Shown here: positions 8,432 through 15,997 of the stretch, one piece after another
How positions within the stretch are numbered: the stretch's first letter is position 1
Layout: each line of letters begins with the position of its first letter
From: Streptosporangiaceae bacterium
GTDB lineage: Bacteria; Actinomycetota; Actinomycetes; Streptosporangiales; Streptosporangiaceae
Length of the DNA: 64,000 nt
Direction of reading: 5' to 3'
Assembly (NCBI GenBank): GCA_019245115.1
Contig: JAFARZ010000220.1
Coordinates: 62,001-126,000, forward strand
The notes under the pieces: model-generated
Databases searched by the model: none
What the model was told of the DNA's origin: nothing
What the model saw: only the letters and a program-made list of their open reading frames with translations
Made by a program: the position numbers and the translations under genes

Positions 8432-9856
8432 TCACCCGCTACGTCCATTCGTCGTGATCAGGGGCAGTCGCACGGTGAAGTTCACCCACAGCGCGTGGAT
8501 GAATCCCGCCGGCCAGATGGCGAAGGCCAGGACCACCCCGGCCGTGCCGGGGACCCCGATCGGGCCGTTGACCGAATCCGGCGCGGTCAGTATGAGGCAG
8601 AACGCAGCGATCATCAGCGCAAGGTAGGCGGTGGCGACAGCCAGCCACCGGCCCCGCCCATGCCTGATCGCGATGTAGCCGAACGACATCCAGGCGCCCA
8701 TCCCGAGCGGCAGCAGAGTCGGCAGGATCCACAGGCTGTGCCGTAGTGCCCGGCGCGGCCGGGGCAGCGCCGCGGCCGGAGGCCCAGGCAGATTCGGCAC
8801 CGCGGCCGGAGGCCCAGGCAGATTCGGCACCGCGGCCGGAGGCCCAGGCAGGTTCGGCACCGCGGCCGGAGGCCCAGGCAGGTTCGGCACCGCGGCCGGA
8901 GGCCCAGGCAGGTTCGGCGCCGCGGCCGGCCTGTCGCCCGTGGTCTCCGGGCGCACCCGGACCAGCAGCCGCGAATAGAGCTGCATCCCGCTCGCGTCAC
9001 CCGCCGAGGGGCTGATGTCGCCGAGCGGGCTCAGCGGGCCGACGTAGGGCAGGAGCCGGTCGTAGACTTCCCGCGCGCCCGACGGCCGCCAGGCCGGGTC
9101 CTTCTGCAGCAGCTGCCACACGAGCTGTACCAGCGGCACGTCGAGGTCACCGCGGCTCAGCGGGGCTGGCGCCTGCTCCAGATGCATGCGCATCAGCGCG
9201 GCGGGTGAGGTGGCGCTGAACACCGGCTCGCCGGACAGCAGTTCGTACAGCAGGCAGCCCAGCGCGTACAGGTCGGTCCGCGGCGTCGTGGGGAGGTTGT
9301 GCAGTTGCTCCGGCGCCATATAGGCGGGCGTGCCGACCGCGACACCCGTGCTGGTGATCCGCTGGCTGACAATGCCGGCCACGCCGAAGTCCAGGATCTT
9401 CGCGGTCCCGTCCGCGGTCACCATCACGTTGGCCGGCTTGATATCCCGGTGGATCACCCCCCGCTCATGCGCGACCGCGAGCACGGCGGCGACCTGCGCG
9501 CCGATCGCGGCCACCCACGGGACCGGCAGTGGCCCCTGCTCGGCGATCAGGTCGCTGACCGTGCATCCGCCGACCAGCTCCATGACCAGGTATAGACCGC
9601 CGTCGTATTCTCCCGCGTCGTAGATCGCGGGCACGCCCGGATGCGGCAGGCCGGCGGTCACGGCCGCCTCCCGCGTGAACCGCCGCACGCCGTCGTCCGG
9701 CTTCGCGTGCGTGGCGAGCGTGTTGTAGGTCAGCAGCTTCACCGCGACCGGCCGGCCGAGCCGCTCGTCCTGTCCCTCCCACACCTGGCCCATCCCGCCG
9801 CGGCCGAGCGGGCTGATCAGCCGGTAGCGGCCGGCGAGGAGTGCGTCGTTCCCCAC
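8432..9856 (-). CDS. Ser/Thr protein kinase with repeat linker and C-terminal membrane segments
   Basis: A 474-residue Hanks-type kinase: LGRGGMGQVW glycine loop, VAVKLL lysine, GVIHRDIKPANVM catalytic loop, LDFGVAG and a GTPAYMAPEQL activation segment, catalytic domain about residues 8-270. A Pro/Leu/Ala linker made of five 30-bp repeats (PNLPGPPAAV) follows, then about four hydrophobic segments (about 375-465), so the kinase faces the cytoplasm. The GTG start lies 11 nt after the stop of the methylase-like gene, suggesting one transcript. It converges on the FHA gene. It is not PknB-like: there are no PASTA domains. Confidence 0.93.
   Translation of the reverse strand: MGNDALLAGRYRLISPLGRGGMGQVWEGQDERLGRPVAVKLLTYNTLATHAKPDDGVRRFTREAAVTAGLPHPGVPAIYDAGEYDGGLYLVMELVGGCTVSDLIAEQGPLPVPWVAAIGAQVAAVLAVAHERGVIHRDIKPANVMVTADGTAKILDFGVAGIVSQRITSTGVAVGTPAYMAPEQLHNLPTTPRTDLYALGCLLYELLSGEPVFSATSPAALMRMHLEQAPAPLSRGDLDVPLVQLVWQLLQKDPAWRPSGAREVYDRLLPYVGPLSPLGDISPSAGDASGMQLYSRLLVRVRPETTGDRPAAAPNLPGPPAAVPNLPGPPAAVPNLPGPPAAVPNLPGPPAAVPNLPGPPAAALPRPRRALRHSLWILPTLLPLGMGAWMSFGYIAIRHGRGRWLAVATAYLALMIAAFCLILTAPDSVNGPIGVPGTAGVVLAFAIWPAGFIHALWVNFTVRLPLITTNGRSG
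8771..8930 (+). repeat. Five-copy 30-bp minisatellite in the membrane kinase
   Basis: Five units (8771-8800 to 8891-8920) plus a 10-bp remnant. Each has CGCGGCCGGAGGCCCAGGC, as in the pknG clusters, then RATTCGGCAC or GGTTCGGCAC. On the plus strand the unit runs in the same direction as in pknG, but the host gene is on the minus strand, so here it encodes PNLPGPPAAV. Confidence 0.95.
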
Positions 9857-9867
9857 ATTGGGCGACT

Positions 9868-11712
9868 TTAGTGGATTCCGGGCGGCTCGAACGTGCCTCC
9901 GGTAACACCGTCCGCCAGGAGCCGGGCGAGTTCGGCCGCCATGGTGTCCGCGGATCGGACCGCTGCCCGCAGGTGCGCGACCCGCCGGAACGCGTCGCCG
10001 TACCCGCGCTGTTCGGCCAGCGGCAGCAGGGGAATCTGAGCCCGCAGGACGTCCGCGCGACCCGTGCTCCCCCGGCTATTCGTGGTTCCGGCCTGGGCCA
10101 TCGATACCCGGGCGTTTCCCGAACTGCCCAGCGCGCCGGCCACGAAGTGCGCGTCGAGCCGTGCCGGATCGACCCGGACCAGGGTGAGCGCTGGCCCGAG
10201 GATGGCTTCGCCGGCGTCCCAGACCCGGGCCGCGAACCGCCCGCCCCCCGTCGCCACCACGATGTCGCCGCCGTGGACCGTCACCCAGCGCGGGTCGCGC
10301 ATCCCCCGCCCCGAGGGAGGACGGCCTTCGGTGACGTCCTCGGCGGTGAGCACGCCATCCGGCCCGGTCCCCAGGTCACCGCGAACCGGCGCGTGATGGA
10401 TCTCCAGATGCCCGAGCCGGGCCAGTTCGGCGACCGTCACCACGGCCGTCTCGCGGGGGCGGCCCGCGGGCCGCAGCTCGGGCGTGAGCGGGCCGAGCAC
10501 GCCGAACAGGATCGCCAGTTGGTTGGTGACCTGGGAAAACTGTTCGGCCGCGTGCTCCGGGGCGGGGGCGGAGATGTGCCGGCCGGGTGTCAGGTCGACC
10601 TCGTCGTCGAGCAGGTCGATGACCGGCACGGCCCGGCTGATGCCGGGTTCCCCCACGCCCGGATCCGCGGCGAACCGCCGCCACGTCGCGATCACCGTCC
10701 GCGGGTCGGACGTGGCCATCATCAGCACGCTGCCCGGGGCGTCCGCCGCCGGCCTGCGCAGCAGCCACAGGTGGTGCGCCGCGGACAGCGCGATCACCGC
10801 ACGCAGTGCGCCTTTGCGCAGCAGTTGCGCCCGGATCCGCCGCCCGGGCCTGCGCGCCGCCGCGGCGGCGGGCAGCAACGCAGCGGCCAGGCCGCACGGC
10901 GACAGGTGGGCGATCATGTGCTGTGCCCAGGCCAGTTCGGGCTCCAGCCGTGGCGGCACACCGAATACCCACCGTGGGTCGCTGGGGTCCGCTTCTGGCA
11001 TTCCGCTGCGCTTGTGAACCGCCAGATTCGACAGAACGGCGTCGGCCAGGACCCCTGGGAACGCGTCACGCAGCAGGCCGTCTTCCGCGCGAATGGTGAC
11101 TTCGCCCGGATGAACGTCGCCGGTACCGAGCCGGAGCCGGATCGCGGCCAGCCGGGCTGAGTCGGCGTCGGGATCCTGGCCGAACAGGCGGCGGGCGCCG
11201 ACGCCGGCGGCGGCGAGGAGGATCTCGCCCGTCCCGCAGGCCGGATCAAGGACAGTGGCGGCTGCTTCGGCGAGCGCGGCCATGAGCTCCGCGATCTCCG
11301 GGTGGGCGACCGACGAGCCACGGGCCTGCACCTCCTGGAGGCGGCCGAACAGAACGTCGAAGGCGTCCGCTGGCCCCAGTGCCGCGACGAGTTCGGTCAG
11401 TGCGGGAGATGGAGCCTGTCCCCGCGCGAGCAGTTCCCCGGCGTCGGCGAGCGTCGCGGCCAGGTGTAGGTCGTCGCCCGCCCGGGCGCGAAGTTCCTGC
11501 CAGGCCCGCTCGGCCAGCGGCACCTCGAGCAGCTTCCCCTGGTCACGAAGCCACGCCTCGACCTCGTCCAGAGCGAACAGCGGGACCGCCGGCGTGCCTC
11601 CGGCGGGCCGCGGGAAGTCGGCATAGCGCCGCCGCCAGTTGCTGACCGCTGACCGCCCGACGTCGGCCAGTCGCGCGATGTCAGCGGCGCTCACGAGGGT
11701 TTCGTCTGACAC
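9868..11712 (-). CDS. N-6 adenine methylase-like HTH protein with degenerate catalytic motif
   Basis: A 614-residue protein with an N-terminal helix-turn-helix (about residues 8-60, ADIARLADVGRSAVSNW) and an HsdM-like Rossmann domain with SAM motif I DPACGTGEILLAA (about 155). The expected catalytic NPPY/DPPF motif is replaced by SNLAVHK (about 235), so methyl transfer is doubtful. The C-terminal 200 residues resemble a target-recognition module. No restriction subunit is adjacent. The GTG start is followed downstream by the membrane kinase gene on the same strand. It may act as a DNA-binding regulator; that is inference. Confidence 0.8.
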   Translation of the reverse strand: MSDETLVSAADIARLADVGRSAVSNWRRRYADFPRPAGGTPAVPLFALDEVEAWLRDQGKLLEVPLAERAWQELRARAGDDLHLAATLADAGELLARGQAPSPALTELVAALGPADAFDVLFGRLQEVQARGSSVAHPEIAELMAALAEAAATVLDPACGTGEILLAAAGVGARRLFGQDPDADSARLAAIRLRLGTGDVHPGEVTIRAEDGLLRDAFPGVLADAVLSNLAVHKRSGMPEADPSDPRWVFGVPPRLEPELAWAQHMIAHLSPCGLAAALLPAAAAARRPGRRIRAQLLRKGALRAVIALSAAHHLWLLRRPAADAPGSVLMMATSDPRTVIATWRRFAADPGVGEPGISRAVPVIDLLDDEVDLTPGRHISAPAPEHAAEQFSQVTNQLAILFGVLGPLTPELRPAGRPRETAVVTVAELARLGHLEIHHAPVRGDLGTGPDGVLTAEDVTEGRPPSGRGMRDPRWVTVHGGDIVVATGGGRFAARVWDAGEAILGPALTLVRVDPARLDAHFVAGALGSSGNARVSMAQAGTTNSRGSTGRADVLRAQIPLLPLAEQRGYGDAFRRVAHLRAAVRSADTMAAELARLLADGVTGGTFEPPGIH

Positions 11713-11845
11713 GGTTCTAACGCTACCGCAAAGCTTAATAAATGGCCACAGTCAATTCGCTTGTGTACTTGGTTCACATATGCTTTGCTATCCGCAGTCC
11801 TAACAAGCCGGTCATACCCGGCGATCCGACTCCCCAGGAGACCCG

Positions 11846-12568
11846 ATGCGCTCCAGCGTGAAGGTGGTGGCAATGTCAGCGGCCGCCCCGTCGCTTGTGA
11901 TTGCACTGCCGCTGCTTCTAACCGCATGCTCAGCCGCCTCCAGCTCGCCAACGGCCGGTTCCACGGCGTCCAGTTCCACGTTGCCGGCCTCCACGCCTGC
12001 CTCAGCCTCCCCGGTCACTCCCGGCGGCTCGTCGCTGAGCGCGGATCAGATCGCCAGCAAGGCGAACGCCGACCTCAAGGCGGCCACGTCCTACCATCTC
12101 TCTGGGACGCTCGACATATCGGGCACTACCGAAACCATGAAGCTCACTCACGCGGCCGGTAACTGCGCGGGCACGATCTCGATCGGGAACCAGCCGATCT
12201 CGTTCGTGCAGGTCGGCAGCACGGCTTGGGTCCGGGCGGGCAGCGGGGGCGATTACCTCAAGACCAGCACGAGCAACTCAAGCTACAAGCAGGATTTCTC
12301 GTACTGTGACCCCAGCCAGGTTGCCGAGCTCGTGGGCCCAATGAGCGGGAGTCTGACCAAGGGCGCGACCACGACAGTGGACGGCACGCAAGTGCAAAAG
12401 CTTGCCCTTGCCAACGTGATCACGATCTACGTAACGACCTCCGCCACGCCGGAGTATGAGCGAGTCACCGACAACGTCGATTCCGAGCACGTGCAGCTGG
12501 ACTTCTCCAGCATCAACGCACCGGTCTCGATCAACCCGCCACCAGCCAGCGAAGTGCTTGGCACCTGA
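11846..12568 (+). CDS. LppX/LprG-like secreted lipoprotein
   Basis: A 240-residue lipoprotein: signal peptide and lipobox LLTACSA (Cys at about 32), Ser/Ala/Pro linker, then a beta-rich domain of the LppX_LprAFG/LolA-like type (ATSYHLSGTLDISG, followed by strands and two Cys). Family members carry lipids or sense envelope state. RBS AGGAG lies 5 nt before the ATG. The next gene is a second lipoprotein 17 nt downstream, so the two are probably one transcript. Confidence 0.8.
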   Translation: MRSSVKVVAMSAAAPSLVIALPLLLTACSAASSSPTAGSTASSSTLPASTPASASPVTPGGSSLSADQIASKANADLKAATSYHLSGTLDISGTTETMKLTHAAGNCAGTISIGNQPISFVQVGSTAWVRAGSGGDYLKTSTSNSSYKQDFSYCDPSQVAELVGPMSGSLTKGATTTVDGTQVQKLALANVITIYVTTSATPEYERVTDNVDSEHVQLDFSSINAPVSINPPPASEVLGT

Positions 12569-12585
12569 ACAGGAGTCCACACGAA

Positions 12586-13311
12586 ATGCGCCTCATAGTG
12601 AAAGCGGCCGGCGCCGCTGCCGCCCTGCCGCTCATCCTCACCGCGTGCTCCACATCTTCGTCCACGGGATCGGCGCCGTCCACCCAGCCGACGACCACCA
12701 CGACCGCGGCGGCCGCGCCGAGTTCCGCCGATCCGGACGCGGGGCTGCTCACTGGCACCCAGCTCAAATCCATGCTGGCGCCCGCATCCTTCTTCCCGTC
12801 CAGCTTCAGTCGCGACCCCAGCGGTTCGGTGAACACCGGCGACACCTTCCAGGCCGCCACGCCCCCGGGAAAGCTGGCCTGCAGCAGGCTGGACACCACC
12901 GGGTGGGTCGACCTGTCGGATATCGGCTCGGTCTCGTTCGCCCAGAGTGACTTCATCGACAAGTCGATTTCCGAGGAATACGCCCAGGAGGTGGACGAGT
13001 ACCAGGGTCTGGGCGCCAAGAAGGTCATGGCGGCACTGCGCAAGGTGGCGACCAGGTGCCGGACGTTCTCCGATCAGCAGACGAGCAGCACGGTGACGGT
13101 CAAGCTCGGCAAAGGGCCGTCGCTTGGTGACGATTCGCTGTCCTTCACGCTGACCAGCCCGCGCTGGCAAGGCGGCACCACCCTTGAAGCCATCCGCATC
13201 GGGACCGTCGTCGTCACCGTGCTCTACTCGGCGGTCAACGGCAACGGCGCGGCCCAGGCCGACGTGCTGGCCGGCATAGTCGCCGGAAAGGTAATCCAGA
13301 AGTCGCTGTGA
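12586..13311 (+). CDS. Secreted lipoprotein, PknH sensor-domain-like
   Basis: A 241-residue lipoprotein with lipobox LILTACST (Cys at about 21), a Thr/Ala/Ser linker, and an alpha/beta domain with two Cys (LACSRLD and ATRCRTF) that could form a disulphide, as in the extracytoplasmic PknH-type sensor domain. The family match is by general pattern and not certain. It follows the first lipoprotein with an AGGAG site between them. Confidence 0.7.
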   Translation: MRLIVKAAGAAAALPLILTACSTSSSTGSAPSTQPTTTTTAAAAPSSADPDAGLLTGTQLKSMLAPASFFPSSFSRDPSGSVNTGDTFQAATPPGKLACSRLDTTGWVDLSDIGSVSFAQSDFIDKSISEEYAQEVDEYQGLGAKKVMAALRKVATRCRTFSDQQTSSTVTVKLGKGPSLGDDSLSFTLTSPRWQGGTTLEAIRIGTVVVTVLYSAVNGNGAAQADVLAGIVAGKVIQKSL

Positions 13312-13317
13312 CCTTCT

Positions 13318-13359
13318 TCCCTCCGCGCCTAGGCCTCGCTGCGCTCGGCCGGCTTGGGG
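13318..13359 (-). repeat. Dispersed Shine-Dalgarno repeat, opposite-strand copy
   Basis: On the minus strand this reads GCCCCAAGCCGGCCGAGCG then CAGCGAGGCCTAGGCGCGG and AGGGAAG, matching the copies at 4933, 22794, 23542 and 23595. No start codon follows it on the minus strand, so this copy has no translation role. Confidence 0.8.
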
Positions 13360-13394
13360 CCGCGGCGGGATCGCCGCCCCCAGCCGTAGCCCGT

Positions 13395-14162
13395 TCAGTA
13401 CTTGGGCCCGACAAACTCGTCCAGCCGCGCCACAGCATCCCGCCGCGCCACGGAGATCGCGTTCCGGCGCGAGAAACGCCAGGCTACTTCGAGCCGATCC
13501 AGCGTCTGCCCGCACAGCAGCAGGATGTCCTGGGATTTGTTGATGAACAGGTAGCGCGGATACTCGTACCACCGGTCGCCATCAGCGAGCCGGGCCCGGA
13601 CCCGGTTCACGCCTCGCCACCCATCCGAGTGAAACAGACCACGGGCGAAGTCACCCGGATGCTCATCCACGATGGCCCGCTGCCATTCCGCCAGCCCGAT
13701 TTTCCGGTTGTGTTTCTTACCCGGCCCATGCTGCGGGAACAGGCACAGCCAGTGCTTGGACGTGCTCTTCACTTCCGTGTAGCCAGGGCGTTGGACGGTG
13801 AAGACGCTGGAAATAGGCATCACTGCGGACATCGCGGTCTTCGTGGCTTCGGCAAGACCGGGCCAGGCATCGCAGCACGCTATGGACACGGCGAATACAC
13901 CCTTACGGCTGCACGTCAGCCAGCCATCGCCGAGATAGAGGCCCAACAGGTACGCATACTCGGGCTCGTCCAAGGGTCTCTCGTGACATCGCGGACAGTC
14001 TGCCGACGTTTGCGTACGGCGATTACCGCGGGCCCGGCGGCGGCCGGTGCGCCATTTCTGGACGGCGCCTATCGAGACGCCGGTGAGCCGCGCGACCTCT
14101 CGGTCTATGAGGCCTTGCGCGGACAACTGGAGTGCCCTGTCCACTGTTGCCTGAGGGTGCAT
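13395..14162 (-). CDS. Free-standing LAGLIDADG endonuclease-like protein with HTH
   Basis: A 255-residue protein. The N-terminal 45 residues form a helix-turn-helix (LIDREVARLTGVSIGAVQKW) and a CxxC pair follows (CPRCHE). Two LAGLIDADG-like helices, YLLGLYLGDGWL (about residue 70) and FARGLFHSDGWR (about 170), each end in the acidic GDG/SDG pair of a single-chain homing endonuclease. It is not inside an intron or intein, and starts 58 nt beyond the 3' end of tRNA-Leu on the same strand. Both acidic residues are kept, so activity is possible, but such proteins also act as regulators. Confidence 0.8.
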   Translation of the reverse strand: MHPQATVDRALQLSAQGLIDREVARLTGVSIGAVQKWRTGRRRARGNRRTQTSADCPRCHERPLDEPEYAYLLGLYLGDGWLTCSRKGVFAVSIACCDAWPGLAEATKTAMSAVMPISSVFTVQRPGYTEVKSTSKHWLCLFPQHGPGKKHNRKIGLAEWQRAIVDEHPGDFARGLFHSDGWRGVNRVRARLADGDRWYEYPRYLFINKSQDILLLCGQTLDRLEVAWRFSRRNAISVARRDAVARLDEFVGPKY

Positions 14163-14220
14163 GGGGGTATCATCCCGCGCACCGCTGACATTTTCGGAAG
14201 TGCGATGCTACCTGCAAAAG

Positions 14221-14306
14221 TGGTGCCGGAAGCGGGATTCGAACCCGCACGCCTTCTCAGGCAGACGCTTTTGAGACGTCCATGTCTTCCGTTCCATCAT
14301 TCCGGC
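14221..14306 (-). tRNA. tRNA-Leu (CAA)
   Basis: 86 nt including an encoded CCA. On the minus strand: acceptor GCCGGAA/TTCCGGC, anticodon stem GACGT/GCGTC with loop CTCAAAA (anticodon CAA, reads UUG), a long class II variable arm, and the T-arm around GGTTCGAATCC. Long arm and anticodon agree on leucine. Confidence 0.97.
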
Positions 14307-14390
14307 AGATTTGCTGACGTTCCCGATTGGGGATCTCGTCACGTGGAGGTGCTCGATGACAATCTACCTGCTGGCGGTAGGCTCTTGCGC

Positions 14391-14996
14391 GTGAGTGGAG
14401 ACCCGGTGCGCGTAGTTATCGCAGAAGATGAAGCCCTGATCCGGCTTGACCTCAAGGAGATGCTGGAAGAGGAGGGCTACTCGGTGGTCGCCGAGGTCGG
14501 GGATGGCGAGTCGGCCGTGGAGGGAGTCACCAGCCTGCGGCCGGACCTGGCCATCCTGGACATCAAGATGCCGGTGCTCGACGGCATCTCCGCGGCCGAG
14601 CGAATCGCGGCGGACCGGCTCGCCCCGGTGGTGATACTGACCGCCTTCTCCCAGCGTGAGCTGGTCGAGCGGGCTCGCGATGCCGGCGCGATGGCCTACC
14701 TCGTCAAGCCGTTCACGAAGGCCGATCTGGTGCCGGCCATCGAGATGGCGGTCAGCCGTTTCGCGGAGATCCGCGCGCTGGACAAGGAGGTCGGCAACCT
14801 GCGGGAACGGCTCGAGGTCCGCAAGCTCCTCGACCGGGCCAAAGGGCTGCTCCAGACCGAGCACGGGCTGACCGAGCCGGCCGCGTTCCGCTGGATCCAG
14901 AAGACGTCCATGGACCGCCGGATGACGATGAAGGCCGTGGCCGAGGCGGTCATCGAGGGCAGTATGCGGGTGTCCGCCGACACCCAGCAGCCATGA
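14391..14996 (+). CDS. pdtaR: ANTAR-type response regulator (PdtaR-like antiterminator)
   Basis: A 201-residue two-domain protein. The receiver domain (residues 1-125) has acidic AEDEA, phospho-acceptor Asp in AILDIKMP, Thr in VILTAFSQ and Lys in LVKPF. The ANTAR RNA-binding domain (about 145-195) contains RKLLDRAKGLL. Phosphorylated, such proteins bind paired hairpins in leader RNAs and prevent termination. The mycobacterial counterpart Rv1626 sits near polA as here. The reading frame is open far upstream, but the conserved start VRVVIAEDEA and the lack of an upstream RBS favour GTG 14391; a possible -10 (TAGGCT) lies 8-13 nt upstream, so the mRNA may be leaderless. Confidence 0.92.
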   Translation: MSGDPVRVVIAEDEALIRLDLKEMLEEEGYSVVAEVGDGESAVEGVTSLRPDLAILDIKMPVLDGISAAERIAADRLAPVVILTAFSQRELVERARDAGAMAYLVKPFTKADLVPAIEMAVSRFAEIRALDKEVGNLRERLEVRKLLDRAKGLLQTEHGLTEPAAFRWIQKTSMDRRMTMKAVAEAVIEGSMRVSADTQQP

Positions 14997-15093
14997 GGCG
15001 GGGAGGTTAGCGGAGCGCCCTGGCTGGTGCTGTGCGGAGGTCTGGCAGGAACCCGGGGAGCCGTTGGTGCCGTGTCCGCCTTCCCCGGCCGAC

Positions 15094-15134
15094 ACGTTGT
15101 CTACTTGGACCCCCCGGGCCCGCCGACACAACGT
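15094..15134. terminator. Weak inverted repeat after the response regulator
   Basis: ACGTTGT (15094-15100) pairs with ACAACGT (15128-15134) around a 27-nt C/G-rich loop. There is no U-tract. It is the only paired structure I see in the 242-bp convergent spacer. Confidence 0.35.
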
Positions 15135-15238
15135 TAGCGACCCGCCCGGGCGTGGCGCAAAAGCGGGGCTGTCCCGCCGTAATCCCAAGATCAACTAATG
15201 ATCACGCCGCGTTCACTTAAAGGGAGCAGACCGGCGAA

Positions 15239-15709
15239 CTAGCAGCGGGAAGCGTCGCGGGCGGGGGGTCCGGGGGGTTGGTTTTCACCCCCCGGAAAAA
15301 CACTGTCGCGGACCATGCAGGTCAGGCGCGACGTGCATACCCGGCGTCCGGCTTCGTCGGTGATGAGGATCTCGAACGTGACCAGCGTCCGCCCGCCGTG
15401 TGCCAACGACGCGACGCCCGTGACCAGCCCGTCGTCGACGCTACGGTGATGCGTCGCGCTGATCTCGATCCCCACGACGATCCGGTCGGTCCCGGCGTGC
15501 AGCACCGCCCCGAGCGAGCCGATGGTCTCCGCCAGCACGCACGAAGCCCCGCCGTGCAACAGCCCGTACGGCTGAGTGTTGCCGGCCACCGGCATGGTCG
15601 CCACGACACGCGTCGGGGAAGCTGAGATGATCTTGATACCCATCCGGTCGGCGAGCGTGCCCGGAGCCACCGTCCGCTCCGCGATCCGGTCAAGGGTCTC
15701 CTGATCCAT
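15239..15709 (-). CDS. PaaI-type hotdog thioesterase
   Basis: A 156-residue single-hotdog acyl-CoA thioesterase: QPYGLLHGGASCVLAETIGS holds the family Asn/His-Gly-Gly-Glu region, followed by ISATHHRSVDDGLVTG. The start at 15709 is chosen because GGAGGTG precedes it and it gives a normal length. The last 12 residues are encoded across a G-run hairpin (15270-15295), so the tail is probably not conserved. It hydrolyses aromatic or fatty acyl-CoAs; the substrate is unknown. Thioesterases commonly neighbour polA in actinobacteria. Confidence 0.88.
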   Translation of the reverse strand: MDQETLDRIAERTVAPGTLADRMGIKIISASPTRVVATMPVAGNTQPYGLLHGGASCVLAETIGSLGAVLHAGTDRIVVGIEISATHHRSVDDGLVTGVASLAHGGRTLVTFEILITDEAGRRVCTSRLTCMVRDSVFPGGENQPPGPPARDASRC

Positions 15710-15918
15710 CCCGGCACCTCCATTTACCGAGGGGAGCCTCCCCCCGACCCCGCGGCGTTGACCGCGTCCCAAGCGTCCCATGCCCCGCCGCAATGCCCGC
15801 GCCGGCCGCGTCTCTAGCGACTCCGAGCGCGATACGCATCCGTTCCGGCACTGTTCGTAGGCAACAAGACCGAAACACTAACGACTCAATTTTGTGCGAT
15901 ACGCGTGACTTCCGATGG

Positions 15919-15932
15919 TGTTAGCGCTCACA
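15919..15932. promoter_or_regulatory. LacI-family operator before the aldose epimerase
   Basis: TGTTAGCGCTCACA is a near-perfect palindrome centred on AGCGCT, the usual core bound by LacI-family sugar repressors in actinomycetes. It lies 66 nt before the chosen start at 15998. The repressor gene is not in the window. Confidence 0.55.
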
Positions 15933-15997
15933 ATCAGACCTTGGAGCGATCAGACTCTGAACTTGTCGATGAAGGCCTGTCAGTGAAGGGAGCCATT

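Noticed and set aside
8746-9015. Plus-strand ORF of PRPEAQA repeats
   Set aside because: It is the antisense reading of the repeat linker of the membrane kinase.
13308-14390. Upstream extension of the response-regulator frame
   Set aside because: It would run antisense through the LAGLIDADG gene and tRNA-Leu; family members start at the receiver domain, as does GTG 14391.
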